NCBI GenBank assembly: GCA_963782445.1
Contig: CAWAJM010000001.1
Coordinates: forward strand, 1,550,001-1,614,000
Direction of reading: 5' to 3'
DNA: 64,000 nucleotides
DNA from: ZC4RG20 sp963782445
Lineage (GTDB): Bacteria; Pseudomonadota; Gammaproteobacteria; Steroidobacterales; Rariloculaceae
Shown: piece by piece, positions 33,103-42,392 of the stretch
How the letters are laid out: every line of letters starts with the position of its first letter
How positions within the stretch are numbered: the first letter of the stretch is position 1
Program-made: the position numbers and the translations under genes
The notes under the pieces: model-generated
What the model was told of the DNA's origin: nothing
Databases searched by the model: none
Seen by the model: only the letters and a program-made list of their open reading frames with translations

Positions 33103-35202
33103 TCAGTGCGTGAGGCCCGAGGGGCCCGCCGCGCTGCCCGTGAACAGCTGCTGGCTGTGCTGGCCGTCTCGGACCATCTCGGCCACGAGACGCGTGGCCT
33201 CGTTGAGCAGGATCTGGTCGGGCGCTTCGGCCTTGTCGAGATCGTCGACGCTTGCGAGCGGCTTCTCGCCGTCCGCGGCGCGGCGCGCGTTCTCGCGCTT
33301 GAGCTCGGCTTCTTTCATGGACTCAGTCTCGGCCTTGCGCTTCTCGAGGTTCAACGAGACGGTCTTCTCGTCCCGGACCTTATCGACGGCGGCGATGTCG
33401 CCCTCGAGGTACGTGAGATCCGGGTTCGTCGCGAGTCGCTTCTGCTCGTCGGCATTGAGCGCCGTGATCTCGGGCGCGAGGTCCTGGAACGGCTGGAACT
33501 GCGTGGGCTGAATCGTATCCCAGGGCAGGGCGCTGTCGCGCGTATCCTCGCCCACGGTCTTCGTGTCGATCAACGAGGGCAGCTTGATGTCGGGCGTGAC
33601 ACCGCGGTGCTGCGTGCTTGCGCCCGTGATGCGATAGTACTTACCGATGGTCAGCGTGAGCTGGCCGTTGTCTTTGCCCTTCATGATCCGGTCCAGGCTG
33701 AACAGGTTCTGGACCGTGCCCTTGCCGTACGTGCGCTGACCGATGATCGGACCGCGATGATAGTCCTGGATCGCGCCCGCGAAGATCTCCGATGCGCTGG
33801 CGCTGTAACGGTCGACGAGCACGGCCATGGGGCCGTCGTAGACGATGCCGGGATTCGGATCGTCGAGCACCTGCGGCTGCCCGCGCGTCTCGCGAAGCTG
33901 CACGACGGGGCCGCGGTCGATGAACAGCCCGGCCAGCTCCGTAGCCTCGGACAGATGACCGCCGCCGTTCTCGCGCAGATCCATGAGCAGACCGTCGATG
34001 CCTTCGCCCTGCAGCTTATGGATCAGCCGCGTGACGTCGCGCGACGTGCTCGTGTAGTCCTTGTCTCCGCGGCTGCGCGCCGCGAAATCCTGGTAGAAGC
34101 TCGGCACGTTGATGACGCCGATCTTGTACATGTGGCCCTGGTACTCGACCTTCTTGATCTGGCTCTTCGCGGCCTGCTCTTCGAGCTTGACCTTGTTGCG
34201 AACGAGCGAGATGACCTTCTGGGGCGACCCCGGAGCGGCGCCCGCGGGCAGCACCTGAAGGCGGACGGTCGAGCCGCCGGGACCGCGGATGAGCTGGACG
34301 ACGTCGTCGAGGCGCCACCCGATCACGTCCTGGAGCTTGCCGGTCTTGCCTTCGCCGACGGCCGTGATGCGGTCTTCCGGCTTGAGCTCGCCGTCGATCT
34401 GAGCGGGGCCGCCCGGAATCACCTCGACGACTTTGACGTAGTCGTTGTCCGGCTGCAGCGAAGCGCCAATGCCGTCATAAGAGAGGCTCATCTGGATGCG
34501 GTATTCCTCGCTCTGGCGAGGCGAGAGATAGCTAGAGTGCGGGTCGATCGTGTGCGCGAGCGCGTTCATGAACGTCTCGAAGACGTCGGTCGCCGTAAGT
34601 TGCGTCATGCGCTTGTAGAGATTCTCGTAGCGCTCCGTCAGGACCTTGGCCGTCTCGGGCCAGGTCTTGCCCGCCAGCATGAGCGATAGCGCGTCGCTCT
34701 TGACCTTCTTCCGCCACAGGTCGTTCATTTCCTGCTCGTTCGCGGGCCAGGGCATCTTGCTGCGGTCGAACGCGAACGACTCGTCGAGCGTGAAATCCGG
34801 CTCCGTCTTCAGCAGATCGAGCGCGTGCTCGATGCGCTCGCGCGTGCGTTGACGGAACAGGTTGAAGATGTCGAACACGGGCTGGAGGTTGCCGTTTTTG
34901 GCGCGGTCGTCCATCTCGTACCGGTACTTGCCGAAGCTGGCGATGTCGCTCGCCATGAAGTACATGCGATTGCCGTCGAGCGCATCGAGATAGCGGTCGA
35001 GGATCGCGGACGAATAGGAGTTGTCGATCTGCGGCCGCGAGTAGTGCAGCTCCTCGATGAGCTTCGTCACGTTGCGGGCGATGTCGGGATCGTTGGCGGC
35101 CATTTTCACGGGCGCCGGCGCGGGTTCGAGGCTGGCGAAGGCCGTGAGGCTGAAAGTGCACAGAGCAGCCCCCAAGACGAGCGGGCGAAGTAGTTCCCTC
35201 AC
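33103..35202 (-). CDS. prc: Periplasmic C-terminal processing protease (Prc/Tsp)
   Basis: The 699-aa product has a signal peptide (1-23), an N-terminal helical domain, a PDZ domain (about 235-325), and the S41 protease core with catalytic S469 in YSASASEIFAG and K494 in TYGKGTVQ, spaced by 25 residues as in E. coli Tsp. A C-terminal DUF3340-type helical domain follows. It degrades proteins with nonpolar C-termini and tunes peptidoglycan hydrolases. The start is a GTG preceded by GAGGAGGT. The final residues are GPSGLTH. Confidence 0.95.
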   Translation of the reverse strand: MRELLRPLVLGAALCTFSLTAFASLEPAPAPVKMAANDPDIARNVTKLIEELHYSRPQIDNSYSSAILDRYLDALDGNRMYFMASDIASFGKYRYEMDDRAKNGNLQPVFDIFNLFRQRTRERIEHALDLLKTEPDFTLDESFAFDRSKMPWPANEQEMNDLWRKKVKSDALSLMLAGKTWPETAKVLTERYENLYKRMTQLTATDVFETFMNALAHTIDPHSSYLSPRQSEEYRIQMSLSYDGIGASLQPDNDYVKVVEVIPGGPAQIDGELKPEDRITAVGEGKTGKLQDVIGWRLDDVVQLIRGPGGSTVRLQVLPAGAAPGSPQKVISLVRNKVKLEEQAAKSQIKKVEYQGHMYKIGVINVPSFYQDFAARSRGDKDYTSTSRDVTRLIHKLQGEGIDGLLMDLRENGGGHLSEATELAGLFIDRGPVVQLRETRGQPQVLDDPNPGIVYDGPMAVLVDRYSASASEIFAGAIQDYHRGPIIGQRTYGKGTVQNLFSLDRIMKGKDNGQLTLTIGKYYRITGASTQHRGVTPDIKLPSLIDTKTVGEDTRDSALPWDTIQPTQFQPFQDLAPEITALNADEQKRLATNPDLTYLEGDIAAVDKVRDEKTVSLNLEKRKAETESMKEAELKRENARRAADGEKPLASVDDLDKAEAPDQILLNEATRLVAEMVRDGQHSQQLFTGSAAGPSGLTH

Positions 35203-35619
35203 ATTACCTCCTCGGTAGTTCGTTGCAGATACACGCTCGGCACCCGTAGAGTTTCCGATCGTTGATCGGGCGAATCAAGCGCGAAGGGCCCGAAATGAAC
35301 AAAGTTCGCGGTATGGCAGTAGCGGGGCCGCGCCGCGCGTCATCGCGACCGCCGACGCCCGGTCGTGACTGCGCCACGTGGACGGCTTTGCTCTCGTAGC
35401 CTTCGGGCTCGATACCCGCCGATGCGAAGTCGCGTCGGGCCGACCAACGTCCAGCACGGAGCGCTGGCCGTGCGCAAATTTTGACAGCGTTCGCCCCGTC
35501 GAAGTTCGGCAGGCCGAGCGGCTGGCCGCGCAAGCGCGCCGCGCGCGGATTTCGCAGCGCGTGGGCAGCTGCCCGCGACCGACGCAACGGAAGCCTAGCA
35601 GAGACGAACGGTATTGTCC
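35203..35619. other. 417-bp gap upstream of prc
   Basis: Between the prc start and the end of the next small gene I see the prc ribosome site (35206-35213 on the minus strand) but no further gene with a convincing ribosome site or recognisable product. Short open frames on both strands look like GC-driven noise. Confidence 0.5.
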
Positions 35620-35892
35620 CTAGGGATTTCGTTTACCGATGCGGGACCAGGATGCGCCGCGATCGAAGGCCCCGGTGTTGTAAGGATCGAACGCTTCCGG
35701 ACCATTCGGTGCGGCAGTGTCCCGATCCGGGGAGCATAGCGGCTTCGCAGGGCGGCCGGTGCGCGCAGGGGCGGGTGTGTGGGCGGCGGACTTGCGCAGA
35801 AACTCGCTCGTGGCGGAGCCGGGCCGGCCGCGGGCCGTCCGGCCGGCTTCAGCACGATCCGGCGCGATGAGTTTGGCCAGGAATCTCAGCAT
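35620..35892 (-). CDS. Small conserved-looking protein with FDPYNTGAFDR C-terminus
   Basis: The 90-aa product from the ATG at 35892 has GAGGTG seven bases upstream. It begins MLRFLAKLIAPD, has a low-complexity middle and ends with FDPYNTGAFDRGASWSRIG. Short proteobacterial proteins ending in a similar DPYNTG-x-FDR-x-x-x-W motif are familiar to me but have no function. The strong ribosome site and the aromatic tail in an otherwise Ala/Pro/Arg-rich context argue that it is translated. It is not in an obvious operon. Confidence 0.5.
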   Translation of the reverse strand: MLRFLAKLIAPDRAEAGRTARGRPGSATSEFLRKSAAHTPAPARTGRPAKPLCSPDRDTAAPNGPEAFDPYNTGAFDRGASWSRIGKRNP

Positions 35893-36009
35893 GGCGTTCA
35901 CCTCGACTCGGCGCGCGCGGAGCGACAGACGCTCGCGCAACCGCGCTCGGAAAGCGTAGCAGAAGGTGGCTCGGGGGCCGCGGTTCGCTTCGAGCAGTTG
36001 TGACGCGCC

Positions 36010-36273
36010 TCACACGCCGCGCCAGAGCGCGCGGCCGAGGCGAAAGAGTTGGACTGAGATGTACGGGCTCAGGACGAGGATCCAGGCGGCGTAGGCGCCG
36101 TGGCCGAGATCGGCCCAGATTGCGCCGAACAGGGCTTCGAGGCCGGCTTTGTCGTGATAGGGACCGACGACGAACTGGCCGACCCAGTAGATGGCGACGG
36201 GCAGCAGCGCGACGCCGAAGCAGAACAGCAGCGTTGCGAGCACGAGCTCGGATTTCAGCGTCGAGGCGCGCAT
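36010..36273 (-). CDS. Small inner-membrane protein, two helices
   Basis: The 87-aa product from the ATG at 36273 (MRASTLKSELVLATLLFCFG) has two hydrophobic spans, about 9-30 and 60-75, joined by a loop with GPYHDKAGLEALFGAIWADL. No family is recognised. The open frame extends to 36339, but the extra part is proline-rich and unlike coding sequence. It lies downstream of the FHA gene on the same strand (82 bp). Confidence 0.6.
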   Translation of the reverse strand: MRASTLKSELVLATLLFCFGVALLPVAIYWVGQFVVGPYHDKAGLEALFGAIWADLGHGAYAAWILVLSPYISVQLFRLGRALWRGV

Positions 36274-36355
36274 GAGCGACAAGGCGATCCGGGGCGGGTG
36301 AAGCGGGGAGTATGCCACGGGCGGTGGCCCGGGGCCCAACAGCGGTCGGCAGGGC

Positions 36356-37978
36356 TCATTCCCCGAGAAAGCGGAACTGCGTCTCGCCGACGGTCACGAG
36401 GTCGCCGTGGCGCAGCGTTTCGCGCTCGACCCGCACGGCGTTTACGAAGACGCCGTTCTTGCTCTCGAGGTCTTCGATGACGACGCCGTCCGGCTCGATC
36501 TCGAGGCGCGCGTGCTCGCGGCTTACGAACTGCGTCACGATTTGGATCTCGCAGTGGGCGCTGCGGCCGATCGTCATCGCGGGCTTGCCGAGCCGGAAAG
36601 AGCGCGGTGCTTCGCCCGTCAAGCAGACGAGCACGGGCGTGGTCCGGCGCGGTTCGCCCGCGTCGCTGCCGTCTTGCACCTCGGCGTCGAGCCTCTTGAA
36701 ACGTCCCGAACGGGTGCCGACCTGCGCCTGCAGCGACTCGATACGCACGTTTTGGGTATCGATGACGCGATCGCGCTCGAGCAGCGTGCGCTCGAGGTGG
36801 GCGACCAGGACCTTCGCCTGCGCGAGCTCTGCGCTGGCTTCGTCCGCACGCCGCTGCAGCTCATGGGCGCCGGCGGCGTGCCGCTCGCGCTCGCTCTGCT
36901 CGGCGGCCGCCCGCGTGCGCAGGGCCTCGACTTCCTCGCGCAGGCGCTCGATCTCGTGCTCGCGCTCGCCGGGCGGCTCGGGCGCCGGCCCTCGCCGGCG
37001 GGTGTCGAGCTCCAGGCGCAGGGCGTCGCGTTCGCGGCCGAGCGCCTCGCCGCGTCGGCGCTCGGCGGCCGCGACGGCTTCGGCCTCCTGCTGGCGGCGG
37101 GCGCGCTGCTCGATTTCGCCGCGCAGCTCCTCGATCGTCGCCTCCCGCTCCGCGAGCTCGGCCCGTTGCGCTTCCCAGTGCGACCGGCGGTTGTCGATGT
37201 AGGCGGCGAGGGCGGCCGCTTCGGCCCGCGTATGAGCCAGGGCGTCGCCGGCTTCGTGCTCGGCCACGGCGCGCCGCTCGACGGCCTCCGCCCGCTCGCC
37301 GAGCGCCGCGAGGCCGGCCCGAGTCGCCTCGAGGTCGGCGGCGAGCGCGTCGGCGCGCCGGCCCGCCTCGGCGACCGCCGCCGCCAGCGTTTCGGCTTCC
37401 TGGCGGCTATCGGCCAGATCCCGGGCGAGCGCCTCGCGCGCCTGCTCTTCGCCGACGAGCCAGTCGAGCAGGTCTTGCTCGGCCCGTGCTTTGCTCTCGA
37501 CCTCGGCGCGCGCAGCCTCGAGCTCGCGCGCTTGTTCCTTGGCCGCCCGCTCGAGCTCGGCGGCGCGGGCCCGGGCCTGGTCGAGCGCCGCGGCCAGCGT
37601 GTCTTGCCGCTGCTCGTGCTCGGCCATGGCCGCGCGCAGCGCCTGCTCGGCCGCTTCGCGCCGCCGAATGGCCTCGCGCGTGGCCGCGAGACGCTCTTCG
37701 AGCGAGGCGATCGTGGCCGCGCGGTCGGCGAGCAATTGCGTCTGCTCGGTGAGCCGGCGCTCGAGCCCGGCGCCCTCGCCCTCCACGCGCGGGGTTGCGA
37801 GCACTTCCGTGCCGTCGCTCTCGACGCGAACCGCTTCGTGGCGCCCCGTGTCGTCGACGAGGGCCGCGAACAGCCGCGTGCTTTCCTCGTCGTCCACGAC
37901 GTCGTGCTCGGTGAGCACCGGAAGCTCGTCGGTGGGACTTGCGTCCAGCAGCTCGTCGTCTACCGAATCCTTCTGCAT
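36356..37978 (-). CDS. FHA-domain protein with long coiled coil
   Basis: The 540-aa product has an acidic N-terminal region (about 1-60) and a very long Ala/Glu/Arg coiled coil (about 70-420). The C-terminal FHA domain (about 445-538) contains MTIGRSAHCEIQI, SREHARLEI and ESKNGVFVNAVRV, the conserved phosphothreonine-binding residues. There is no signal or membrane segment, so it is cytoplasmic. No Ser/Thr kinase is encoded nearby to supply a phosphorylated partner. The region just upstream (about 37981-38015) is conspicuously AT-rich for this genome and probably holds the promoter. Confidence 0.82.
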   Translation of the reverse strand: MQKDSVDDELLDASPTDELPVLTEHDVVDDEESTRLFAALVDDTGRHEAVRVESDGTEVLATPRVEGEGAGLERRLTEQTQLLADRAATIASLEERLAATREAIRRREAAEQALRAAMAEHEQRQDTLAAALDQARARAAELERAAKEQARELEAARAEVESKARAEQDLLDWLVGEEQAREALARDLADSRQEAETLAAAVAEAGRRADALAADLEATRAGLAALGERAEAVERRAVAEHEAGDALAHTRAEAAALAAYIDNRRSHWEAQRAELAEREATIEELRGEIEQRARRQQEAEAVAAAERRRGEALGRERDALRLELDTRRRGPAPEPPGEREHEIERLREEVEALRTRAAAEQSERERHAAGAHELQRRADEASAELAQAKVLVAHLERTLLERDRVIDTQNVRIESLQAQVGTRSGRFKRLDAEVQDGSDAGEPRRTTPVLVCLTGEAPRSFRLGKPAMTIGRSAHCEIQIVTQFVSREHARLEIEPDGVVIEDLESKNGVFVNAVRVERETLRHGDLVTVGETQFRFLGE

Positions 37979-38221
37979 TTACAGCTGCTTATATATGATT
38001 ATTAAAGTCAAAGCGAGCTTTATGGCGGCGATGGAGCGTGGCTCGCATCGGGCCGCATACCGCGCGTGCCCTCCAACGGGCCGCAGTTTAGGCCGTGGGC
38101 GCTTCGGGCGCCATGCACGCGCGGGGAACGGCGCGGGTGCGCGCCGCGAACGGGCGCCAGGCCGGCGGGGTGCGCGGTACGGGCCGGCCGTGCGGCGGCC
38201 GCCGTACGGCGCTCGTCGGGG

Positions 38222-38953
38222 TCAGCTCGACTCGGGACCCCCGCCGTAGCCTTGCGGAGTCGTGAGGAATTGCCGCAGTTGATCCGTGATGCCGTGGCAG
38301 GCCTTCGCCTCGGGACGGGCAACGAACGGCAGCGGAATCACGAGGGCCGGCATCACGGAGCGGCCTTTGACGTCGGCATGGATCGTGCCTGCGGACGTGA
38401 GGGCCTTGAGATCCCACACCGTCGCGTCGTAGCGGGAGTCGTCCTCCCACCAGGCGAGGCCCATGCAACCGGCGCCGCCGATGCCGGCGGTGCAGGTCAT
38501 GCCGCCGCCGCTCGCGACGCGATCGGTCGAACCGTCGAGCCAGACCACGAAGCGCACGCCCGTCTCCTTGACCTGCTTCCTGACCTCGGGCCTCTCGAGC
38601 AGCTTCGAGAGATCGTCGGTGCTGAGCGGCGCCGTCGACGGCTCGAACCACGGATACATCTGGTCTTCGAACTTCTGCGTCGAATGCACGAGGATCGGGT
38701 GGCTGCCCTTGGCGAGCGCGTCGCTGATGCAGCTGACGAAGCCGGACTCGGCCTCCCGGTTCGGATGGTTGCGGCGCGCGAGGACGACGACCTGCTCGCC
38801 CTTGTGGATCACGGCGTCGGTTCTTTTGTAGGGCTCGAGCCTTGCGGTCGTGCTGCATGCGCCGAGCAGCGGGGCGACCACCATCAAGGCCAGCCAGCGG
38901 ACCGGAACGGCTTTAGCTTCCGTTCCGGGCTTGGGCGGACAATCCGGCAGCAT
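38222..38953 (-). CDS. Lipoprotein of unknown function
   Basis: The 243-aa product has a hydrophobic stretch and a lipobox (APLLGAC, Cys at about 33) after an unusually long N-region, so the true start may be internal. The mature part contains six further cysteines, several in a glycine-rich loop (MTCTAGIGGAGCMGLAWW). No family is recognised. It overlaps the upstream lipoprotein gene by 41 bp, suggesting co-translation and a shared role. Confidence 0.65.
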   Translation of the reverse strand: MLPDCPPKPGTEAKAVPVRWLALMVVAPLLGACSTTARLEPYKRTDAVIHKGEQVVVLARRNHPNREAESGFVSCISDALAKGSHPILVHSTQKFEDQMYPWFEPSTAPLSTDDLSKLLERPEVRKQVKETGVRFVVWLDGSTDRVASGGGMTCTAGIGGAGCMGLAWWEDDSRYDATVWDLKALTSAGTIHADVKGRSVMPALVIPLPFVARPEAKACHGITDQLRQFLTTPQGYGGGPESS

Positions 38954-39563
38954 TGCGTCTCTCCTGTAACCAATTGCTCACGTCCGGCTGCGAGGCGAAT
39001 TTCGTGGAGATCGCGGCGCCCACGTCGCGCATGGCGATGACGGCGGCCTCGTCGACGGACTGTCGCTTATCCCGCGTCAGCTGGGCCTTGCCGTAGCCGC
39101 TGACCGGCCACTGCGTCACGACCTTACCGTCCGGCTCATACAAGGTCAGCTTGTATTGAATCCAGACTTCGACGAATTTGTCCTGCTTCTCGCCCGTCGG
39201 CAGCTCGAACTCGAACTTTTGCAGCTCGGGGCGGATGACGCCGTCGAGCTTCGCGCCCTGGGCGGCCCGCACGGGCACGCCGGGAACCTCTTCGACGGAC
39301 GCGAACATCGACTTGAACAGCGGTTTCAACATGGCGAGATTCGCGTCGCCCAGCGTGATGGCCCAGCGGTGCTGCTCCGGCAGCTCTTCCGTGTAGACGT
39401 AGTTCTTGAGCGCGTCGTCGTAGATTACCCCCACATGCACGGGCAGGGGCTCGACGAGCGGCGTCGGAAATCGCGATTCCACCGTGACGGTGGAGGCGCA
39501 GGCGCTGAGTAGGAGAGCGGCGCCGGCCGCGAGCGGAGTCAGGAAAGAGGGGACTCTCTGCAT
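38913..39563 (-). CDS. Lipoprotein of unknown function
   Basis: The 216-aa product has a signal and lipobox LLLSAC (Cys about 22). The mature protein has mixed alpha/beta character, with the segments HVGVIYDDALKNYVY and KFVEVWIQYKLTLYEPDGKV. This resembles small outer-membrane lipoproteins that measure or modify envelope components, but I cannot name it. It is the first gene of a two-gene lipoprotein operon. Confidence 0.7.
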   Translation of the reverse strand: MQRVPSFLTPLAAGAALLLSACASTVTVESRFPTPLVEPLPVHVGVIYDDALKNYVYTEELPEQHRWAITLGDANLAMLKPLFKSMFASVEEVPGVPVRAAQGAKLDGVIRPELQKFEFELPTGEKQDKFVEVWIQYKLTLYEPDGKVVTQWPVSGYGKAQLTRDKRQSVDEAAVIAMRDVGAAISTKFASQPDVSNWLQERRNAAGLSAQARNGS

Positions 39564-39711
39564 AGGTTTCCGGCCCTGTCCCGGACCTACTCCGTGGCTC
39601 TAAACACTAACACCTAAGTGGACCCATAGAAAGACCGCCGCGACGGCCTCGCCCGCAACTAGTATTTTATGACTTCTGGCCGCCGCCGGAATTCCGACAA
39701 GGAGCCTAGGG

Positions 39712-41505
39712 ATGACCACCGTAGAATATAGCGCGCCGCTCGAGGAAATGCGCTTCGTCGTGGCCGCCGTGGGTGGGCTCGAGCGGCTGCGCGGACTCGG
39801 GTGTCCGGCGGTGCCCGACGCCGACACGGCGCAGGCCGTGCTCGAGGAGGCCGCCCGGTTCGCCGAGCAGGAGATCGCGCCGCTGTACCGGCTCGCCGAC
39901 GAGCGCGGCGTCGCCTGGGTCGACGGCCGCGTGGCCATGGCCCCCGAGCTCATCGCGGCCTATGCGCGCTTCGTCGAGGCGGGCTGGCCGGGCCTCACGG
40001 GCCCGGCCGAGTTTGGCGGCCAGGGGCTGCCGCAAGCGCTGGGGCTGCCGGTCGCCGAAATGTGGCGAGGAGCGAACCTCGCGTTCGCGCTGTGCCCGAT
40101 GCTCGGCCAGTCCGCCGTCGTGGCGCTGCGCGTCCACGGGTCCGAGGCCCTCAAGCGCCGCTACCTGCCGAAGCTCGTGACCGGCGAGTGGACGGCCACG
40201 ATGAACCTCACGGAGCCGCAGGCGGGTTCGGACCTCGCGGCCGTGCGTACCCGCGCCGAGCCGCGCGGCGACCACTATCTGCTCCGGGGTCGGAAGATCT
40301 TCATCACGTGGGGCGACCACGATCTCGCGCCGAACATCGTGCACCTGGTGCTCGCGAGGACGGGCGCGCCGGAGACCGGTCACCGGGGCCTGTCGCTGTT
40401 CGTCGTGCCGAAGATCCTCGACGGGCCGGACGGCTCGCTCGCCGATCGCAACGACGTGACGACGGTCTCGCTCGAGCACAAGCTCGGCATCCGCGGCAGT
40501 CCGACCTGTGTGCTGAGTTACGGCGACCATGGCGGCGCCGTGGGCTACCTCGTCGGCCGCGAGGGCGAGGGCTTGGCCGCCATGTTCACGATGATGAACC
40601 GCGCCCGGCTGGCCGTGGGCGTCGAAGGCGTCGGGATCGCCGAGCGCGCCTACCAGCAGGCGCGCGCCTATGCCCGCGAGCGCATCCAGGGACGCGCGCC
40701 GGACGGCAGCGGGCCCGCGCCGATCCTGCGTCACCCCGATGTGCGCCGCATGTTGCTGTTCATGAAGGCCGCCGTCGAGGCCATGCGCTGGACGGCCTAT
40801 ATGGCTGCCGCCGAGGCCGACCTCGGCGCTTTGCATCCGGACGCCGGCGCCCAGCGGCGGGCCGCCGCGAGGCTCGCGCTGCTCACACCCATTGTCAAAG
40901 GCTGGTGCACCGAGCTCGCCCAGGAGGTCGTCTCGCTGGCGCTGCAGGTCCATGGCGGCACGGGCTACATCGAGGAGACGGGGGCCGCCCAGGTGCTGCG
41001 CGACGCGCGCATCACGACGATTTACGAGGGCACTACCGGTATTCAGGGCCTCGATCTCGTGCGCCGCAAGCTCGCGGCGGACGGCGGCCGGGCCGCGTTC
41101 GAGCTGCTCGCCGAGATCGGCGCATGGTGCGAGGCTCACAGGACCTCGGTCGCGCTGCCGCCACCCATCGTGCAATCGCTGGCCGAGGCATTGAGGCGCG
41201 CCGAGCACGTTGTCCGATTCGTGGTCGACGGCGTGGCCGACGACCGCGCGCTCGCGGGCGCGGTCTCGTTCAACATGCTCATGCTGTTCGGCACGGTGCT
41301 CGGCGCCTTCGGGCATGCGCGCGCGGCGGCCGCCGCCGCCCGGGGGCTCGATGCGGCGGCGCCGGGCCGGCGCGCCTTCCTCGCGGCCAAGCACGGCACG
41401 GCCCTGTTCTACGCCGAGCACATTCTGCCGCGCGCGCACGGCTATGCGGCGGCCGTGCTCGCCGGCAGCGGCTGTATCATGGATTTCGACGACGCAGGGT
41501 TCTGA
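39712..41505 (+). CDS. Acyl-CoA dehydrogenase, long (DmdC/FadE-like) subgroup
   Basis: The 597-aa product has the dehydrogenase core with the FAD/substrate signatures MNLTEPQAGSDLAAVRTRAE and FITWGDHDLAPNIVHLVLAR. The catalytic glutamate lies in TIYEGTTGIQGLDL. A C-terminal helical extension of about 130 residues is typical of the 580-600 aa subgroup, which includes methylmercaptopropionyl-CoA dehydrogenase DmdC. It would oxidise an acyl-CoA to the enoyl-CoA and pass electrons to ETF. The ribosome site AAGGAG is good. No other beta-oxidation gene is adjacent, so the substrate is open. Confidence 0.9.
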   Translation: MTTVEYSAPLEEMRFVVAAVGGLERLRGLGCPAVPDADTAQAVLEEAARFAEQEIAPLYRLADERGVAWVDGRVAMAPELIAAYARFVEAGWPGLTGPAEFGGQGLPQALGLPVAEMWRGANLAFALCPMLGQSAVVALRVHGSEALKRRYLPKLVTGEWTATMNLTEPQAGSDLAAVRTRAEPRGDHYLLRGRKIFITWGDHDLAPNIVHLVLARTGAPETGHRGLSLFVVPKILDGPDGSLADRNDVTTVSLEHKLGIRGSPTCVLSYGDHGGAVGYLVGREGEGLAAMFTMMNRARLAVGVEGVGIAERAYQQARAYARERIQGRAPDGSGPAPILRHPDVRRMLLFMKAAVEAMRWTAYMAAAEADLGALHPDAGAQRRAAARLALLTPIVKGWCTELAQEVVSLALQVHGGTGYIEETGAAQVLRDARITTIYEGTTGIQGLDLVRRKLAADGGRAAFELLAEIGAWCEAHRTSVALPPPIVQSLAEALRRAEHVVRFVVDGVADDRALAGAVSFNMLMLFGTVLGAFGHARAAAAAARGLDAAAPGRRAFLAAKHGTALFYAEHILPRAHGYAAAVLAGSGCIMDFDDAGF

Positions 41506-41617
41506 GTGCGGCGCGGGCGCTCGGGCAGCGGTGCGCCGGAGTGTGATCGGCTTCCCGGCGCCGCCGCGGGTGCGCGGCGATACTTTCGGCTCGAAGCGGC
41601 ATGCGCGGAGACGAACG

Positions 41618-42295
41618 ATGCACCGAGTTTCGCTTGTGGCAGGCGCTGCGGTCTGCGGGCTGTTCGCCCTCGGTTCGACCGTTGCGCGAGCCGGCGACGG
41701 GTCCGGCGACAATGCCGTCGCCGCCAAGGTCGGCGCGCTCGGCTTCGGCATCGAATATTCGCGCGCGCTGAACGACCGGCTCGGCGTGCGAGTCGGGCTC
41801 AACGGCGCCGGCTACGGGTTCAACGCCGTCGAGTCCGGCATCGATTATCGCTTCGACCTCAACTGGGGCTCGCTCTCGGCCGGCGTCGACTTCCATCCCT
41901 TCAGGGGCGCCTTCCGAATCAGCGGCGGCCTGCTGCACGACAACGACCGCATCGATGCGGTCAGCCGGCCGGCCGCGGACGTCGTCGTCGGCAACACGGT
42001 CTACACCGCGGCCGAGGTGGGCACGCTGCGGGGACGGGTTTCGTTCGACGCTACGGCGCCGTATCTCACGGTGGGCTGGGATTGGTCGAGACTCGGCCGG
42101 GCGTTGGGGATGGTGTTCGACATCGGCGTCGTCGACCAGGGCAGGCCCAAGGTCACGCTCGCGGCCGACGGCGGGCTCGTCGCCGATCCGATGTTCGAGC
42201 AGGACATCGCGACCGAGCGCGCGCAGCTCCAAGACTCGCTGTCGAGCTACGATCTCATGCCTTACGCCTCGCTCGGCCTCGTCTTTCGATTCTGA
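41618..42295 (+). CDS. Outer-membrane beta-barrel candidate
   Basis: The 225-aa product has a signal peptide (about 1-25, ending TVARAG). Alternating hydrophobic strands follow (GFGIEYSRALNDRLGVRVGL, YRFDLNWGSLSAGVDFHP, APYLTVGWDW), ending with the terminal phenylalanine in LGLVFRF that is typical of outer-membrane barrels. The size suits an eight-stranded barrel. Function unknown. The open frame reaches back into the dehydrogenase gene, but the ATG at 41618 begins the signal peptide. Confidence 0.72.
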   Translation: MHRVSLVAGAAVCGLFALGSTVARAGDGSGDNAVAAKVGALGFGIEYSRALNDRLGVRVGLNGAGYGFNAVESGIDYRFDLNWGSLSAGVDFHPFRGAFRISGGLLHDNDRIDAVSRPAADVVVGNTVYTAAEVGTLRGRVSFDATAPYLTVGWDWSRLGRALGMVFDIGVVDQGRPKVTLAADGGLVADPMFEQDIATERAQLQDSLSSYDLMPYASLGLVFRF

Positions 42296-42392
42296 GCCGG
42301 CCGTCCGCCGGATCCTCCTCGGCATGGTAAGCTAGCGGGCCGCCGGCGCCGCGGGCCCGGCGTTCCATTGGGCCGTTGCATGGAGGATGCCC

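Noticed and set aside
39706..41802. 698-codon minus-strand open frame
   Set aside because: Antisense to a clear acyl-CoA dehydrogenase.
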